34,200 nucleotides of DNA from Patulibacter minatonensis DSM 18081 (GTDB taxonomy: Bacteria; Actinomycetota; Thermoleophilia; Solirubrobacterales; Solirubrobacteraceae), in assembly GCF_000519325.1 (NCBI RefSeq), contig NZ_KI912613.1, forward strand, positions 13,874 through 48,073. The letters run 5' to 3'. This document shows, in pieces, positions 1-6,908 of the stretch. Below the pieces are notes generated by a model. The model did not search any database. It saw only the letters and a program-made list of their open reading frames with translations, and was not told the origin of the DNA. Position numbers and translations under genes: made by a program. Within the stretch, counting starts at the first letter, position 1. The number at the start of each line of letters is the position of its first letter.

Positions 1-1
1 G

Positions 2-811
2 GCGACGCTCGACGGCCCGGGCCTCGCACGCGCGGGCCTCGAGTCCGTGGCCGAGAACACCTCCGACGCCGTCGTCGCGCCGTTCGTCTGGGGCGCGCTC
101 CTCGGCGCGCCCGGCGTCGCGGCGCACCGCGCGCTGAACACCATGGACGCGATGGTCGGGCACCGATCGGAGCGCTACGCCCGCTTCGGCTGGGCGTCGG
201 CCCGCGCGGACGACGTCGCCGGCTGGCCCGCGGCGCGGCTGGCGGCCCTGGCGACGGGAGCGGTCGCGGGCGGCCTGGGTCCGGTCGGCGGCCACGACGC
301 CGGGACCCTCGATGGCGGCGCAGGCCGGGACGGCCGTGGCGCGGGCCAGGACGGCGGTGACTTGGGCCGGGACGGCGGCGGCGCGAGCGGGGACGGCGGC
401 AGCGCGAGCGGGGACGGCGGTGACGCGAGCGGGGACGGCGGTGACGCGGGCCGGGCTGACCGTGGCGAGGGCCGCACCGGCGGCAGCGCGGACCGGCCCG
501 GCGGCGGTGCGGCAGTCGGCGGTCCCCGCGCCGCCTGGCGCGCCTGGTGGCGCGACGGGGCCGCACATCCGAGCCCGAACGCCGGGCGCGTCGAGGCCGC
601 ATTCGCCGGCGCACTCGGCGTGCGGCTCGGCGGACGGAACGTCTACGGCGGCCGCGTCGAGGAGCGCCCCGTCCTCGGCGACGTGCCGGGCGCCCGGGAC
701 CCCGAGGCCGACGACCTCGAGCGCGCCGCGCGACTGTCGCTGCGGGTCGGGACGGCGACGGCGGTCGTGTGCGCGGTCGGTGCCGTCCTGATGCGCCGGG
801 CGCGCGGCTAG
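2..811 (+). CDS. cobD: Adenosylcobinamide-phosphate synthase CobD/CbiB, 5'-truncated by the window edge
   Basis: This is the C-terminal part of the integral-membrane enzyme that joins an aminopropanol arm to adenosylcobyric acid in cobalamin synthesis. The frame is open from base 2, so the start lies outside the window. Recognisable family blocks are SVAENTSDAVVAPFVWGALL, the NTMDAMVGHRSERYARFGWA segment, and HPSPNAGRVEAAFAGALGVR followed by LGGRNVYGG. The last residues form a hydrophobic helix ending in MRRARG. Between the ARLAAL segment and the RAAWRAWWRDG block lies a Gly/Asp/Ser-rich insert of roughly 80 residues built on a 7-residue repeat, which ordinary CobD proteins lack. cobQ follows on the same strand after a 323-bp repeat-bearing gap. 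Identification is firm; the effect of the insert is unknown. Confidence 0.93.
   Translation, partial: ATLDGPGLARAGLESVAENTSDAVVAPFVWGALLGAPGVAAHRALNTMDAMVGHRSERYARFGWASARADDVAGWPAARLAALATGAVAGGLGPVGGHDAGTLDGGAGRDGRGAGQDGGDLGRDGGGASGDGGSASGDGGDASGDGGDAGRADRGEGRTGGSADRPGGGAAVGGPRAAWRAWWRDGAAHPSPNAGRVEAAFAGALGVRLGGRNVYGGRVEERPVLGDVPGARDPEADDLERAARLSLRVGTATAVVCAVGAVLMRRARG
320..466 (+). repeat. In-frame 21-bp tandem repeat inside cobD (7 units)
   Basis: Units begin at 320, 341, 362, 383, 404, 425 and 446, exactly 21 bp apart, so the frame is preserved. The three central units share the core GCGAGCGGGGACGGCGG and encode ASGDGG(S/D); the outer units are diverged and encode AGRDGR-, AGQDGGD- and LGRDGGG-like heptads. 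The gradient, with the best-conserved copies in the middle, is what slippage or unequal exchange tends to leave. Confidence 0.9.
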
Positions 812-851
812 GGACGCCGCGGGAGGACCTTCGGCGGGTCGACTGCGGGCC

Positions 852-1050
852 GCAGTTTCGGACGCCGGCTCGTTTTCGACGGGGGTCTGGCGTTCGTTCC
901 TGCGGAGTCGGCGCAGTTTCGGACGCCGGCTCGCGGTCGACGGGGGTCTGGCGTTCGTTCCTGCGGTGTGGGCGCAGGTTCGAACGCCGGCCAGCGGACC
1001 ATGGACTGCCGGCGTTCATTCCAGCGGCCCGGCGTTGGTTCGTCCGCCGG
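852..1050. repeat. 61-bp tandem repeat carrying imperfect hairpins, upstream of cobQ
   Basis: The phrase GCAGTTTCGGACGCCGGCTC starts at 852 and 913, and a diverged copy starts at 974; a fourth, weaker copy follows near 1034. Each junction can fold. The best hairpin has left arm GCGTTCGTTCCTGCG (951-965), a 7-nt loop and right arm CGCAGGTTCGAACGC (973-987), that is 15 pairs with only the central TT/TT unpaired. Equivalent but weaker arms occur at 890-904/912-926 and 1012-1026/1033-1047. This fills most of the gap between cobD and cobQ, and I see no gene or B12-box in it. Confidence 0.85.
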
Positions 1051-1134
1051 CTCGTGCCGCCGCGGCCGGGCGGCGGTCGTCCCTGCGCCGACCGCACGCG
1101 CCCGTCGCCCTCGCCGTCCGTCAGGATCCCCGCC

Positions 1135-2880
1135 GTGGCCGTCCCGCGCACCCGCCCCGCCGATCCGGCCGCGCCCGCCGGCGCGCTGCTCGTCGCCGGG
1201 ACGACCTCGGACGCCGGCAAGTCGCTGATCACCGCCGGGATCTGCCGGTGGCTGCACCGCGAGGGCGTGTCGGTGTCCCCGTTCAAGGCGCAGAACATGG
1301 CGCTGAACGCGGCGGTCACGCCGGACGGGCTCGAGCTCGGCCGCGCCCAGGCGGTCCAGGCCGCCGCGTGCGGGATCGAGCCCGAGGCCATCATGAACCC
1401 CGTGCTCCTGAAGCCGACGGGCGAGCGGATGAGCCAGGTCGTGCTGCTCGGTCGGCCGCACGGGACGGCCGGGGCCCGCGACTACCGGCGGCTGCGGAGC
1501 GAGCTGCGGGGCGCGGTCCTCGAGAGCCTCGCCGAGCTGCGCGGCCGCTTCGACGCCGTGATCTGCGAGGGTGCCGGGTCGCCGGCGGAGATCAACCTGC
1601 GCGAGGGCGACTTCGTGAACATGGGACTGGCTCGTGACGCCGGGCTCCCCACGATCGTCGTCGGCGACATCGACCGCGGCGGCGTCCTGGCCGCGCACTA
1701 CGGCACGATCGCCCTGCTCGATCCCGCCGACCAGGCGCACGTCGCCGGGATGGTCATCAACAAGTTCCGTGGCGACCCGTCCCTGCTGGATCCCGGCGTC
1801 GAGGCGCTGCAGGCGATGACCGGGCGCCCGGTGCTCGGCGTCGTCCCGTGGGCCGAGGGGCTCGAGCTCGACGCCGAGGACGGACTCGCGCTGCGCACCT
1901 TCGACCGCGGCGCCGAGACCGCGGACCCGGTGCGCGTCGCCGTCGTCGGCCTGCGCCGGATCTCGAACTTCACCGACCTCGACGCGCTCGCGATCGAGCC
2001 CGACGTCGACCTGCGGCTGACGCGCGACCCGGACGTGCTGCGCGACGCCGACCTCGTCGTCGTGCCGGGCAGCAAGGCGACGGTCGCCGACCTCGCCGAC
2101 CTCCGGGACGCCGGCCTCGACCGCGTGCTGCGCGAGCGCGTCGCCGCGGGCCGGCCCGTGCTCGGGATCTGCGGCGGGTACCAGATGCTCGGCACGGCGA
2201 TCGAGGACGACGGCGTCGAGACCGGCACCGGCACCGTCGCCGGACTCGGTCTGTTGCCGGTCACGACCACGATGCACCCCGCGAAGATCACGCGGCGCCG
2301 CGAAGGCCGACTGCTGTTCACGCCGGACGGATCCGTCGGCGGGACGCCGCCGCACTCGCCGGGGTTCGCGCCGGTGCCCGGCCCCGGGGGGTCCGACGTC
2401 CCGGAGTCCGGGCGCGGGCGGCCGACGGGTCCGACGGCTCAGAACGGCGCGGGCCACGGGACGTGGGATCCGTCGTCCGCACCATCGGCCGTCCCCGCGG
2501 GCGGATACGAGATCCGCCACGGCCGGGTGGTCCGGCACGGAGGGGTCCCCCTGCTGTCGGCGGAGCCCGTGGTCGCCGCCGCGGGCGAGGACCCGCGGGT
2601 GCTGGCCGAGGGCTGCGTGGAAGGCGTGGTGGCCGGCACGTCGTGGCACGGGCTGCTCGAGCACGACGAGGCGCGGCACGTCCTGCTCGGCTGGGCCGCC
2701 CGCGTCCGCGGCCGGTCGTTCGCCCCCGGCCCCGCGCGCTTCGCCGACGTGCGCGAGCGCCGCTACGACGTCCTGGGTGACCTCGTCGCCGAGCACCTCG
2801 ACACCGACGCGCTGCTGCGGCTGCTCGAGCACGGCGTTCCGGCGGGCCTGCCGACGCTGGCCTGCGGGCCCGTCGGCTGA
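1135..2880 (+). CDS. cobQ: Cobyric acid synthase CobQ
   Basis: This glutamine-dependent amidotransferase amidates four carboxylates of adenosylcobyrinic acid diamide to give adenosylcobyric acid. The N-terminal synthetase domain has the nucleotide-binding GTTSDAGKSLITAGICRWL and the family block FKAQNMALNAAVTPDG. The C-terminal class-I glutaminase domain has Cys346 in LGICGGYQMLG and His505 in TSWHGLLEHDEAR. The GTG start was chosen because homology begins a few residues later and AGGA lies 9 nt upstream; the frame is open far upstream, but that part is the repeat region. At 581 aa it exceeds the usual 490-510 because a Pro/Gly/Ser-rich segment of about 55 residues sits between GRLLFTPDG and GGYEIRHGRV. 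It probably acts with cobD just upstream. Confidence 0.95.
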   Translation: MAVPRTRPADPAAPAGALLVAGTTSDAGKSLITAGICRWLHREGVSVSPFKAQNMALNAAVTPDGLELGRAQAVQAAACGIEPEAIMNPVLLKPTGERMSQVVLLGRPHGTAGARDYRRLRSELRGAVLESLAELRGRFDAVICEGAGSPAEINLREGDFVNMGLARDAGLPTIVVGDIDRGGVLAAHYGTIALLDPADQAHVAGMVINKFRGDPSLLDPGVEALQAMTGRPVLGVVPWAEGLELDAEDGLALRTFDRGAETADPVRVAVVGLRRISNFTDLDALAIEPDVDLRLTRDPDVLRDADLVVVPGSKATVADLADLRDAGLDRVLRERVAAGRPVLGICGGYQMLGTAIEDDGVETGTGTVAGLGLLPVTTTMHPAKITRRREGRLLFTPDGSVGGTPPHSPGFAPVPGPGGSDVPESGRGRPTGPTAQNGAGHGTWDPSSAPSAVPAGGYEIRHGRVVRHGGVPLLSAEPVVAAAGEDPRVLAEGCVEGVVAGTSWHGLLEHDEARHVLLGWAARVRGRSFAPGPARFADVRERRYDVLGDLVAEHLDTDALLRLLEHGVPAGLPTLACGPVG

Positions 2881-2884
2881 TCCC

Positions 2885-3229
2885 TCATCGCGCGGGCCGC
2901 GTCTCCGCCCGCACCCAGTCGAGGTACGGAGCGTGGCCGCCGGCCAGCGGGGCGACCAGCACCTCGGGCACGTCGTACGGGTGACGGTCGACGACCAGCG
3001 CGACGAGCTCGTCGGTCCGGTCCGCCGCCGTCTTCAGCGTCAGCGTCCACTCCTCCGCGGTCTCCGCGGCACCCTCCCACCGGTAGACGCTCGTCACCGG
3101 TCCGCCGACCTGCCCGCACGCCGCGAGGCGTGCGTCGATCGCCGCGCCGGCGATCGCCCCGAGGACGTCGCGGTCGTCGCCGACGACCGTCACCACGACC
3201 ACGTCGACCGGCTGTACGGGGTCCGCCAT
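2885..3229 (-). CDS. cutA: Divalent-cation tolerance protein CutA
   Basis: This is a small cytosolic trimeric protein of the CutA1 family, linked genetically to divalent-cation tolerance in E. coli; its biochemical role is still debated. At 114 aa the length is typical. Family features are the N-terminal strand VVVVTVVGDDRDVLGAIAGA, the ARLAACGQVGGPVTSVYRWEG block, and the C-terminal HPYDVPEVLVAPLAGGHAPY followed by LDWV. The ATG at 3229 has GGAAGG six bases upstream. The frame stays open well upstream through the tandem-repeat DNA, but that part has no family similarity. The stop lies 4 nt beyond the convergent cobQ stop, leaving no room for a separate terminator. Confidence 0.93.
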   Translation of the reverse strand: MADPVQPVDVVVVTVVGDDRDVLGAIAGAAIDARLAACGQVGGPVTSVYRWEGAAETAEEWTLTLKTAADRTDELVALVVDRHPYDVPEVLVAPLAGGHAPYLDWVRAETRPAR

Positions 3230-3320
3230 GGGACGGCCTTCCGCGCCGGGCCGGGGGATCCTCCGTACGGTGGTCGCAAGGCCGGCCGCGGCCTTCCCCG
3301 CCCCCGCGCGTGGGCCACCC

Positions 3321-3530
3321 GCCTCCGTGTCGGGTTCGGGACCTCTGCGGTACCGGATCCGACACGCCCGGCCTCGGCCGCCGGACGCCCGCCTCCGTGT
3401 CGGGTTCGGGACCTCTGCGGTACCGGATCGGACACGCCCGGCCTCGGCCGCGGGACGGCCGGCTCCGTGTCGGGTTCGGGACCTCTGCGGTACCAAAACC
3501 GACACGTCGGGACCGGCATGCCGTCCGGCC
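3321..3530. repeat. Three-copy 70-bp tandem array of imperfect palindromes
   Basis: Copies start at 3321, 3391 and 3461, exactly 70 bp apart. Each contains a 39-nt imperfect palindrome (3327-3365, 3397-3435, 3467-3505): left arm GTGTCGGGTTCGGGACC, 5-nt loop TCTGC, and right arm GGTACCGGATCCGACAC in copy 1. Three or four of the 17 pairs mismatch in each copy. Copy 3 carries a different right-arm centre (AAAA), yet keeps the GGTACC and CCGACAC ends. The array occupies the 388-bp gap between the cutA start and the antiporter stop; the rest of the gap holds only the hairpin at 3565-3581. Confidence 0.92.
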
Positions 3531-3564
3531 CTGCGACCCGCCCGCCGGTCGGTCCGCGACCCGC

Positions 3565-3581
3565 CGGGGCGCTCCGCCCCG
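3565..3581 (-). terminator. Hairpin downstream of the antiporter gene
   Basis: CGGGGCG and CGCCCCG form a perfect 7-bp stem around a 3-nt loop, 37 nt beyond the antiporter stop in its direction of transcription. There is no U-tract, so it is only a candidate terminator. Confidence 0.45.
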
Positions 3582-3617
3582 CGCTCCTCCCGCCGCGCCC
3601 TACCGCACCTCCCGTCC

Positions 3618-5018
3618 TCACCCCTCCCCCGCGACCGGCCGCCCCGACCGCCGGTCCTCCGCGCCCTCCTCGGCCTCCACCCGCTGCTCCTCCCCCGACT
3701 CGTCGCGATCACCCGCGACCGCCTCGCCGTGCGCCCGCGCGATCCGGTCGAGCCGGCGGCGCGCCGGGTCGCCCGCCAGGCCGTGGACGACGATCGAGAC
3801 GACGGTCAGGGCGACGACGGTCCAGAGGACGACGGCGGCCTCGTGGTCGGACAGCGCCCCGGAGGTCACGACGACCGCCGCGTAGAAGAGCGAGCCGACG
3901 CCGCGGACCCCGAAGAACGCGATGAAGGCGCGGTCCGACAGGCGCATCGAGGTCCCGAGCGTCGCGACGAGCCCCGCCGCCGGGCGGATCACGAACACGA
4001 CGAGCACGACGAGGCCCCAGCCAGCGAGGCCGGGGGTGCCGAGGCCGTCCAGGGTCAGCATCGACGCGGCGAACAGGACGACCGCGAGCTCGCCGAGGCG
4101 CTCGAACACCGAGGCGCCGCGGTGCGTCCCGGCCTGCATCTCGTGGTCGCGCTCGTAGCGCCGGAACGCGATGCCCGCCACGAACGCGGCGATGAAGCCG
4201 TAGGCATCGAGGATCTCCGTCACGCCGTAGACGCCGAGCACGACCCCGAGCCCGACCCACGCGTCGAAGTACTCCTGCATGAACCCGCGGTCGCGGGCCT
4301 CCCGGACGATCCGCGCCGCCAGCCACCCCAGCCCCACGCCGCAGAGGACGCCGACCGCGATCGCCCAGAGCACGTCGGACGCGAGCCACGTGAGGACGTT
4401 CCCGTCGTCCGCGTGGTGGGCGATCATGATCCCGGCGAGCACGAAGGGGTACGCCAGCCCGTCGTTGAAGCCCGCCTCGGCGGTCAGCGCGAAGCTCGTG
4501 TCGCGTTCGTCGGGCTCCCCGGGCGGTCCGATGCCGAGGTCCCCGGCGAGCACCGGGTCGGTCGGCGCGACCGCCCCGCCGAGCATCAGGGCGGCGCCGA
4601 GGGAGAGCCCCATCGCACCCCAGCCGAACAGCGTCACGGCGGCGATCGTCAGCGGCATCGCGATCAGCAGCAGGCGCAGCGCGTGGCTCCAGGCCCGCCA
4701 GTGCAACGGCCGGTCGACCGCCATCCCCGTGCCGAAGAGCGCGATGATCGCCACGACCTCGGTGAGGTGCTCGAGGAGGTCCGCGTCCTCCACCGGATCG
4801 AACGGCGTGCCGCCGACGGCCGCGATGCCGAGCGCGGCCACCACACCGAGCACGAGGTAGACAATCGCCGAGGTGAACGTGCGGCCGCCCTGGTTGCTCA
4901 GGGCGATCGTCGCCACGAGCAGCCCGGCGCCGGCGAGGACGAAGACCAGGACGCCCGCGTGGCTGCCGGGATGGAACCCCGGCTCGGAGGCCAGGGGCGT
5001 GAGCAGCGCGTCGAGCAA
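3618..5018 (-). CDS. NhaP-type cation/proton antiporter (CPA1 family)
   Basis: This 466-aa polytopic membrane protein has about a dozen hydrophobic segments and a short charged cytoplasmic tail. CPA1 hallmarks are GGAVAPTDPVLAGDLG, with the membrane-embedded TDP, and EAGFNDGLAYPFVLAG, with the Asn-Asp pair of Na+(K+)/H+ exchangers. A later FFGVRGVGSLFYAAVV block also matches the family. The TTG at 5018 is the first usable start in the frame and leaves about 20 residues before helix 1; no good Shine-Dalgarno is visible, and a GTG at 4952 would start almost inside that helix, so the start is uncertain. Ion selectivity cannot be read from sequence. Its position next to the TrkA/TrkH genes on the opposite strand suggests joint control of monovalent cations and pH. 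Confidence 0.88.
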   Translation of the reverse strand: MLDALLTPLASEPGFHPGSHAGVLVFVLAGAGLLVATIALSNQGGRTFTSAIVYLVLGVVAALGIAAVGGTPFDPVEDADLLEHLTEVVAIIALFGTGMAVDRPLHWRAWSHALRLLLIAMPLTIAAVTLFGWGAMGLSLGAALMLGGAVAPTDPVLAGDLGIGPPGEPDERDTSFALTAEAGFNDGLAYPFVLAGIMIAHHADDGNVLTWLASDVLWAIAVGVLCGVGLGWLAARIVREARDRGFMQEYFDAWVGLGVVLGVYGVTEILDAYGFIAAFVAGIAFRRYERDHEMQAGTHRGASVFERLGELAVVLFAASMLTLDGLGTPGLAGWGLVVLVVFVIRPAAGLVATLGTSMRLSDRAFIAFFGVRGVGSLFYAAVVVTSGALSDHEAAVVLWTVVALTVVSIVVHGLAGDPARRRLDRIARAHGEAVAGDRDESGEEQRVEAEEGAEDRRSGRPVAGEG

Positions 5019-5296
5019 CGAGGGCTCGGTACCCCGAGGTTGCTGCGCGTACGCTCGCCGCGGCTGGCCGTAGGCCTACGGTCCCGGCGCGACCCGGCCC
5101 GCGTGCTCGGCGGGGCGCGTCCCGGCGGGACGCACGCGGCAGGCCGGGCGCTCAGCGCGCGACGACCACGAACGTGGCGCGTCGCCGCTCGTCGCGGTCC
5201 GCAGGCCTCCCACCTGGCGGCGGATCCCTCCTCCCCCGGGGTCGACCTCAGGCCCGGACGGTGTCCGCACCCCGCCCGCGCGGGTAGTGTCGGCCT
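5019..5296. other. Divergent intergenic region with palindromes
   Basis: No gene is apparent. It holds a perfect 14-bp palindrome CCGTAGGCCTACGG at 5068-5081 (an operator candidate for the antiporter, about 50 bp before its start), a hairpin GCGTCCC-GGC-GGGACGC at 5117-5133, a second stem CCACG-AA-CGTGG around 5166-5177, and the -10 element of the next gene at its right end. Confidence 0.6.
5285..5290 (+). promoter_or_regulatory. -10 element TAGTGT, leaderless start predicted
   Basis: TAGTGT is followed by exactly 6 nt (CGGCCT) and then the ATG at 5297. With normal -10 to +1 spacing, transcription would begin at the start codon. No -35 hexamer is convincing. Confidence 0.6.
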
Positions 5297-5512
5297 ATGA
5301 AAGCGCCCAAGCTGCCCTCGGGCTTCGGCAGGCCGCACGACTACGGCCCCAAGGGCGGGCAGGCCGTCCTGTTCTACCTCGGGGTGATGGTCGTCTTCCT
5401 CGTCACCGGCTACGGGATGCGCGAGAACAACGTCATCGTGATCGCCATCGGCATCGTGCTCGCGCTGATGCTCGCCAAGAAGGTGAAGGTCTGGTACACG
5501 CCCAAGGAATGA
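5297..5512 (+). CDS. Small two-helix membrane protein, unknown function
   Basis: I do not recognise a family for this 71-aa protein. It has a basic, Gly/Pro-containing N-terminus (MKAPKLPSGFGRPHDYGPKG), two hydrophobic stretches at about residues 23-41 and 46-60, and the tail AKKVKVWYTPKE. The short linker YGMRENN between the helices implies a tight hairpin with both ends on the same, probably cytoplasmic, side. The ATG is fixed by the -10 hexamer six bases upstream. It lies 55 bp before trkA on the same strand, so a role as a small partner of the Trk system is possible but purely positional. G/C at third positions supports real coding. Confidence 0.75.
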   Translation: MKAPKLPSGFGRPHDYGPKGGQAVLFYLGVMVVFLVTGYGMRENNVIVIAIGIVLALMLAKKVKVWYTPKE

Positions 5513-5567
5513 CGGGAGGGGTCGTGCGCGCGCCCGTCCCGCCGCCCGTTCCGGCATCCTCGTCCCG

Positions 5568-6908
5568 ATGCGCGCACTGATCGCCGGGGCCGGAGAGGTC
5601 GGCTGGTACCTCGCCGGGCGCCTGGCGCGCGAGGGCCACGAGGTCGTCGTCCTCGACCTCGACCGGGAGCTCCTCCTGCACCGCTCCCGCGCCGGGATCG
5701 ACGTCCGCGTCGAGCGCGCCGACGCCTCGTCCCCGAAGGACCTCCTGGAGCACGAGGCGGGCGAGGCCGACCTCTTCGTCGCCGTCACCTCGATCGACGC
5801 GATCAACCTCGTCGCCTGCCTGCACGCCAAGGCGCAGGGGGCGACCCGCACGATGGCCCGCGTCCGCGACGCCGACTACTACCCGTCGGGCGAGGACACC
5901 GCCCAGGGCACGCTCGGCATCGACGTCCTCGTGTCGCCGGAGCTGGCGGCCGTCGGCGACATCGAATCCGCGCTGCGCATCCGCGGTGCCGTCCGCGTCG
6001 AGCGCTTCGCCGACGACCGCCTGGCGCTCGCGGAATGCATGGTCACCCCGAACTCGCCGGCCGCCCGGCGCTCGGTGGTCACGCGACCGCACGCCACGCA
6101 CTCGAAGATCGGCGCCCTCCTGCGCGACGGCCGCGTCCACCTGGCCAACAAGGACACGACGCCGCTGCCGGGCGACCACGTCGTCCTGGCGTGCTCGACC
6201 GACGAGCTGAAGGAGGCGTGCCGCGAGATCGACCCGGTCGCCCGCAGCGTGCACCGCGTCGCGATCTTCGGCGCCGGCCAGATCGGGGTGGCGCTCGCCG
6301 CGCGGCTGGCGCACCTGGGCCGCGAGGTCGTGGTGCTGGAACCCGACGAGCGGCGCGCCCGCGACGCCGCCGAGGTCCTCGAGGACCGCTCGATCGAGGT
6401 CCTCTGGGAGGAGGGCGCGTCCGAGGCCGCCCTCCGCGAGGCCGGCGTCGACACGTGCGACGCGTTCGTCTCTTGCGCCGACGACGACCGCGCCACGCTC
6501 CTCGCCTGCACCCACGCCGACCGGCTCGACATCGGGCTGGTGCTCGCCGTCCTCTCCCGCGAGGAGTTCGCGCCGCTCGCCGAGGCCCTGGGCGTCGACG
6601 GCATCATCGCGCCGCGCCTGGCGGCCGCCGAGCGCATCCTCCGCACCTCGCGCGGCACCGGCGCGCGCAAGAGCACGCTGATCGTCGACGGGCTCGAGGC
6701 GCTCGAGTACCGGATGGCCCCGGGCAACCCGCTGTGCGGCAAGCCGATCGCCGCGTCGCTGCCCCACGACACCGCGCTGACCGCCGTCGTCCGCGACGGC
6801 GAGGTGAAGTTCCCCAGCGAGATCGACCGCTACCAGCAGGGCGACATCGCCCTGGTGCTCGCCACCGGGGGCGGCGCCCAGAAGCTCGGGGCGGTGCTCG
6901 ACCGGTGA
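5568..6908 (+). CDS. trkA: Trk potassium-uptake regulatory subunit TrkA
   Basis: This cytosolic NAD(H)-binding gating subunit of the Trk/Ktr K+ channel has 446 aa and is a full-length double protein like E. coli TrkA: two RCK halves, each with a Rossmann domain followed by a TrkA_C domain. The first nucleotide motif is AGAGEVGWYLAGRLAREG at the very N-terminus; the second is FGAGQIGVALAARLAHLG, near residue 235. Acidic residues end the second strand in both halves (VVVLDLDRE and VVVLEPDERR), as expected for NAD(H) binding. The stop codon overlaps the trkH GTG start (GTGA), so the two are translationally coupled. The upstream CATCCT, 7 nt before the ATG, could be an imperfect -10 of a leaderless transcript. 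Confidence 0.95.
   Translation: MRALIAGAGEVGWYLAGRLAREGHEVVVLDLDRELLLHRSRAGIDVRVERADASSPKDLLEHEAGEADLFVAVTSIDAINLVACLHAKAQGATRTMARVRDADYYPSGEDTAQGTLGIDVLVSPELAAVGDIESALRIRGAVRVERFADDRLALAECMVTPNSPAARRSVVTRPHATHSKIGALLRDGRVHLANKDTTPLPGDHVVLACSTDELKEACREIDPVARSVHRVAIFGAGQIGVALAARLAHLGREVVVLEPDERRARDAAEVLEDRSIEVLWEEGASEAALREAGVDTCDAFVSCADDDRATLLACTHADRLDIGLVLAVLSREEFAPLAEALGVDGIIAPRLAAAERILRTSRGTGARKSTLIVDGLEALEYRMAPGNPLCGKPIAASLPHDTALTAVVRDGEVKFPSEIDRYQQGDIALVLATGGGAQKLGAVLDR

Noticed and set aside
547-1134. Long N-terminal extension of cobQ (open frame back to 547)
   Set aside because: It overlaps cobD and the 61-bp repeat, is Arg-rich nonsense and has no CobQ similarity; high G+C keeps the frame open.
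812-1134. Cobalamin riboswitch before cobQ
   Set aside because: I see no B12-box-like GCCACTG and no pseudoknot-capable core; the space is tandem repeat.
3321-3530. CRISPR array
   Set aside because: The repeats are head-to-tail 70-bp units whose intervening parts are also repeated, so there are no unique spacers, and no cas genes are near.
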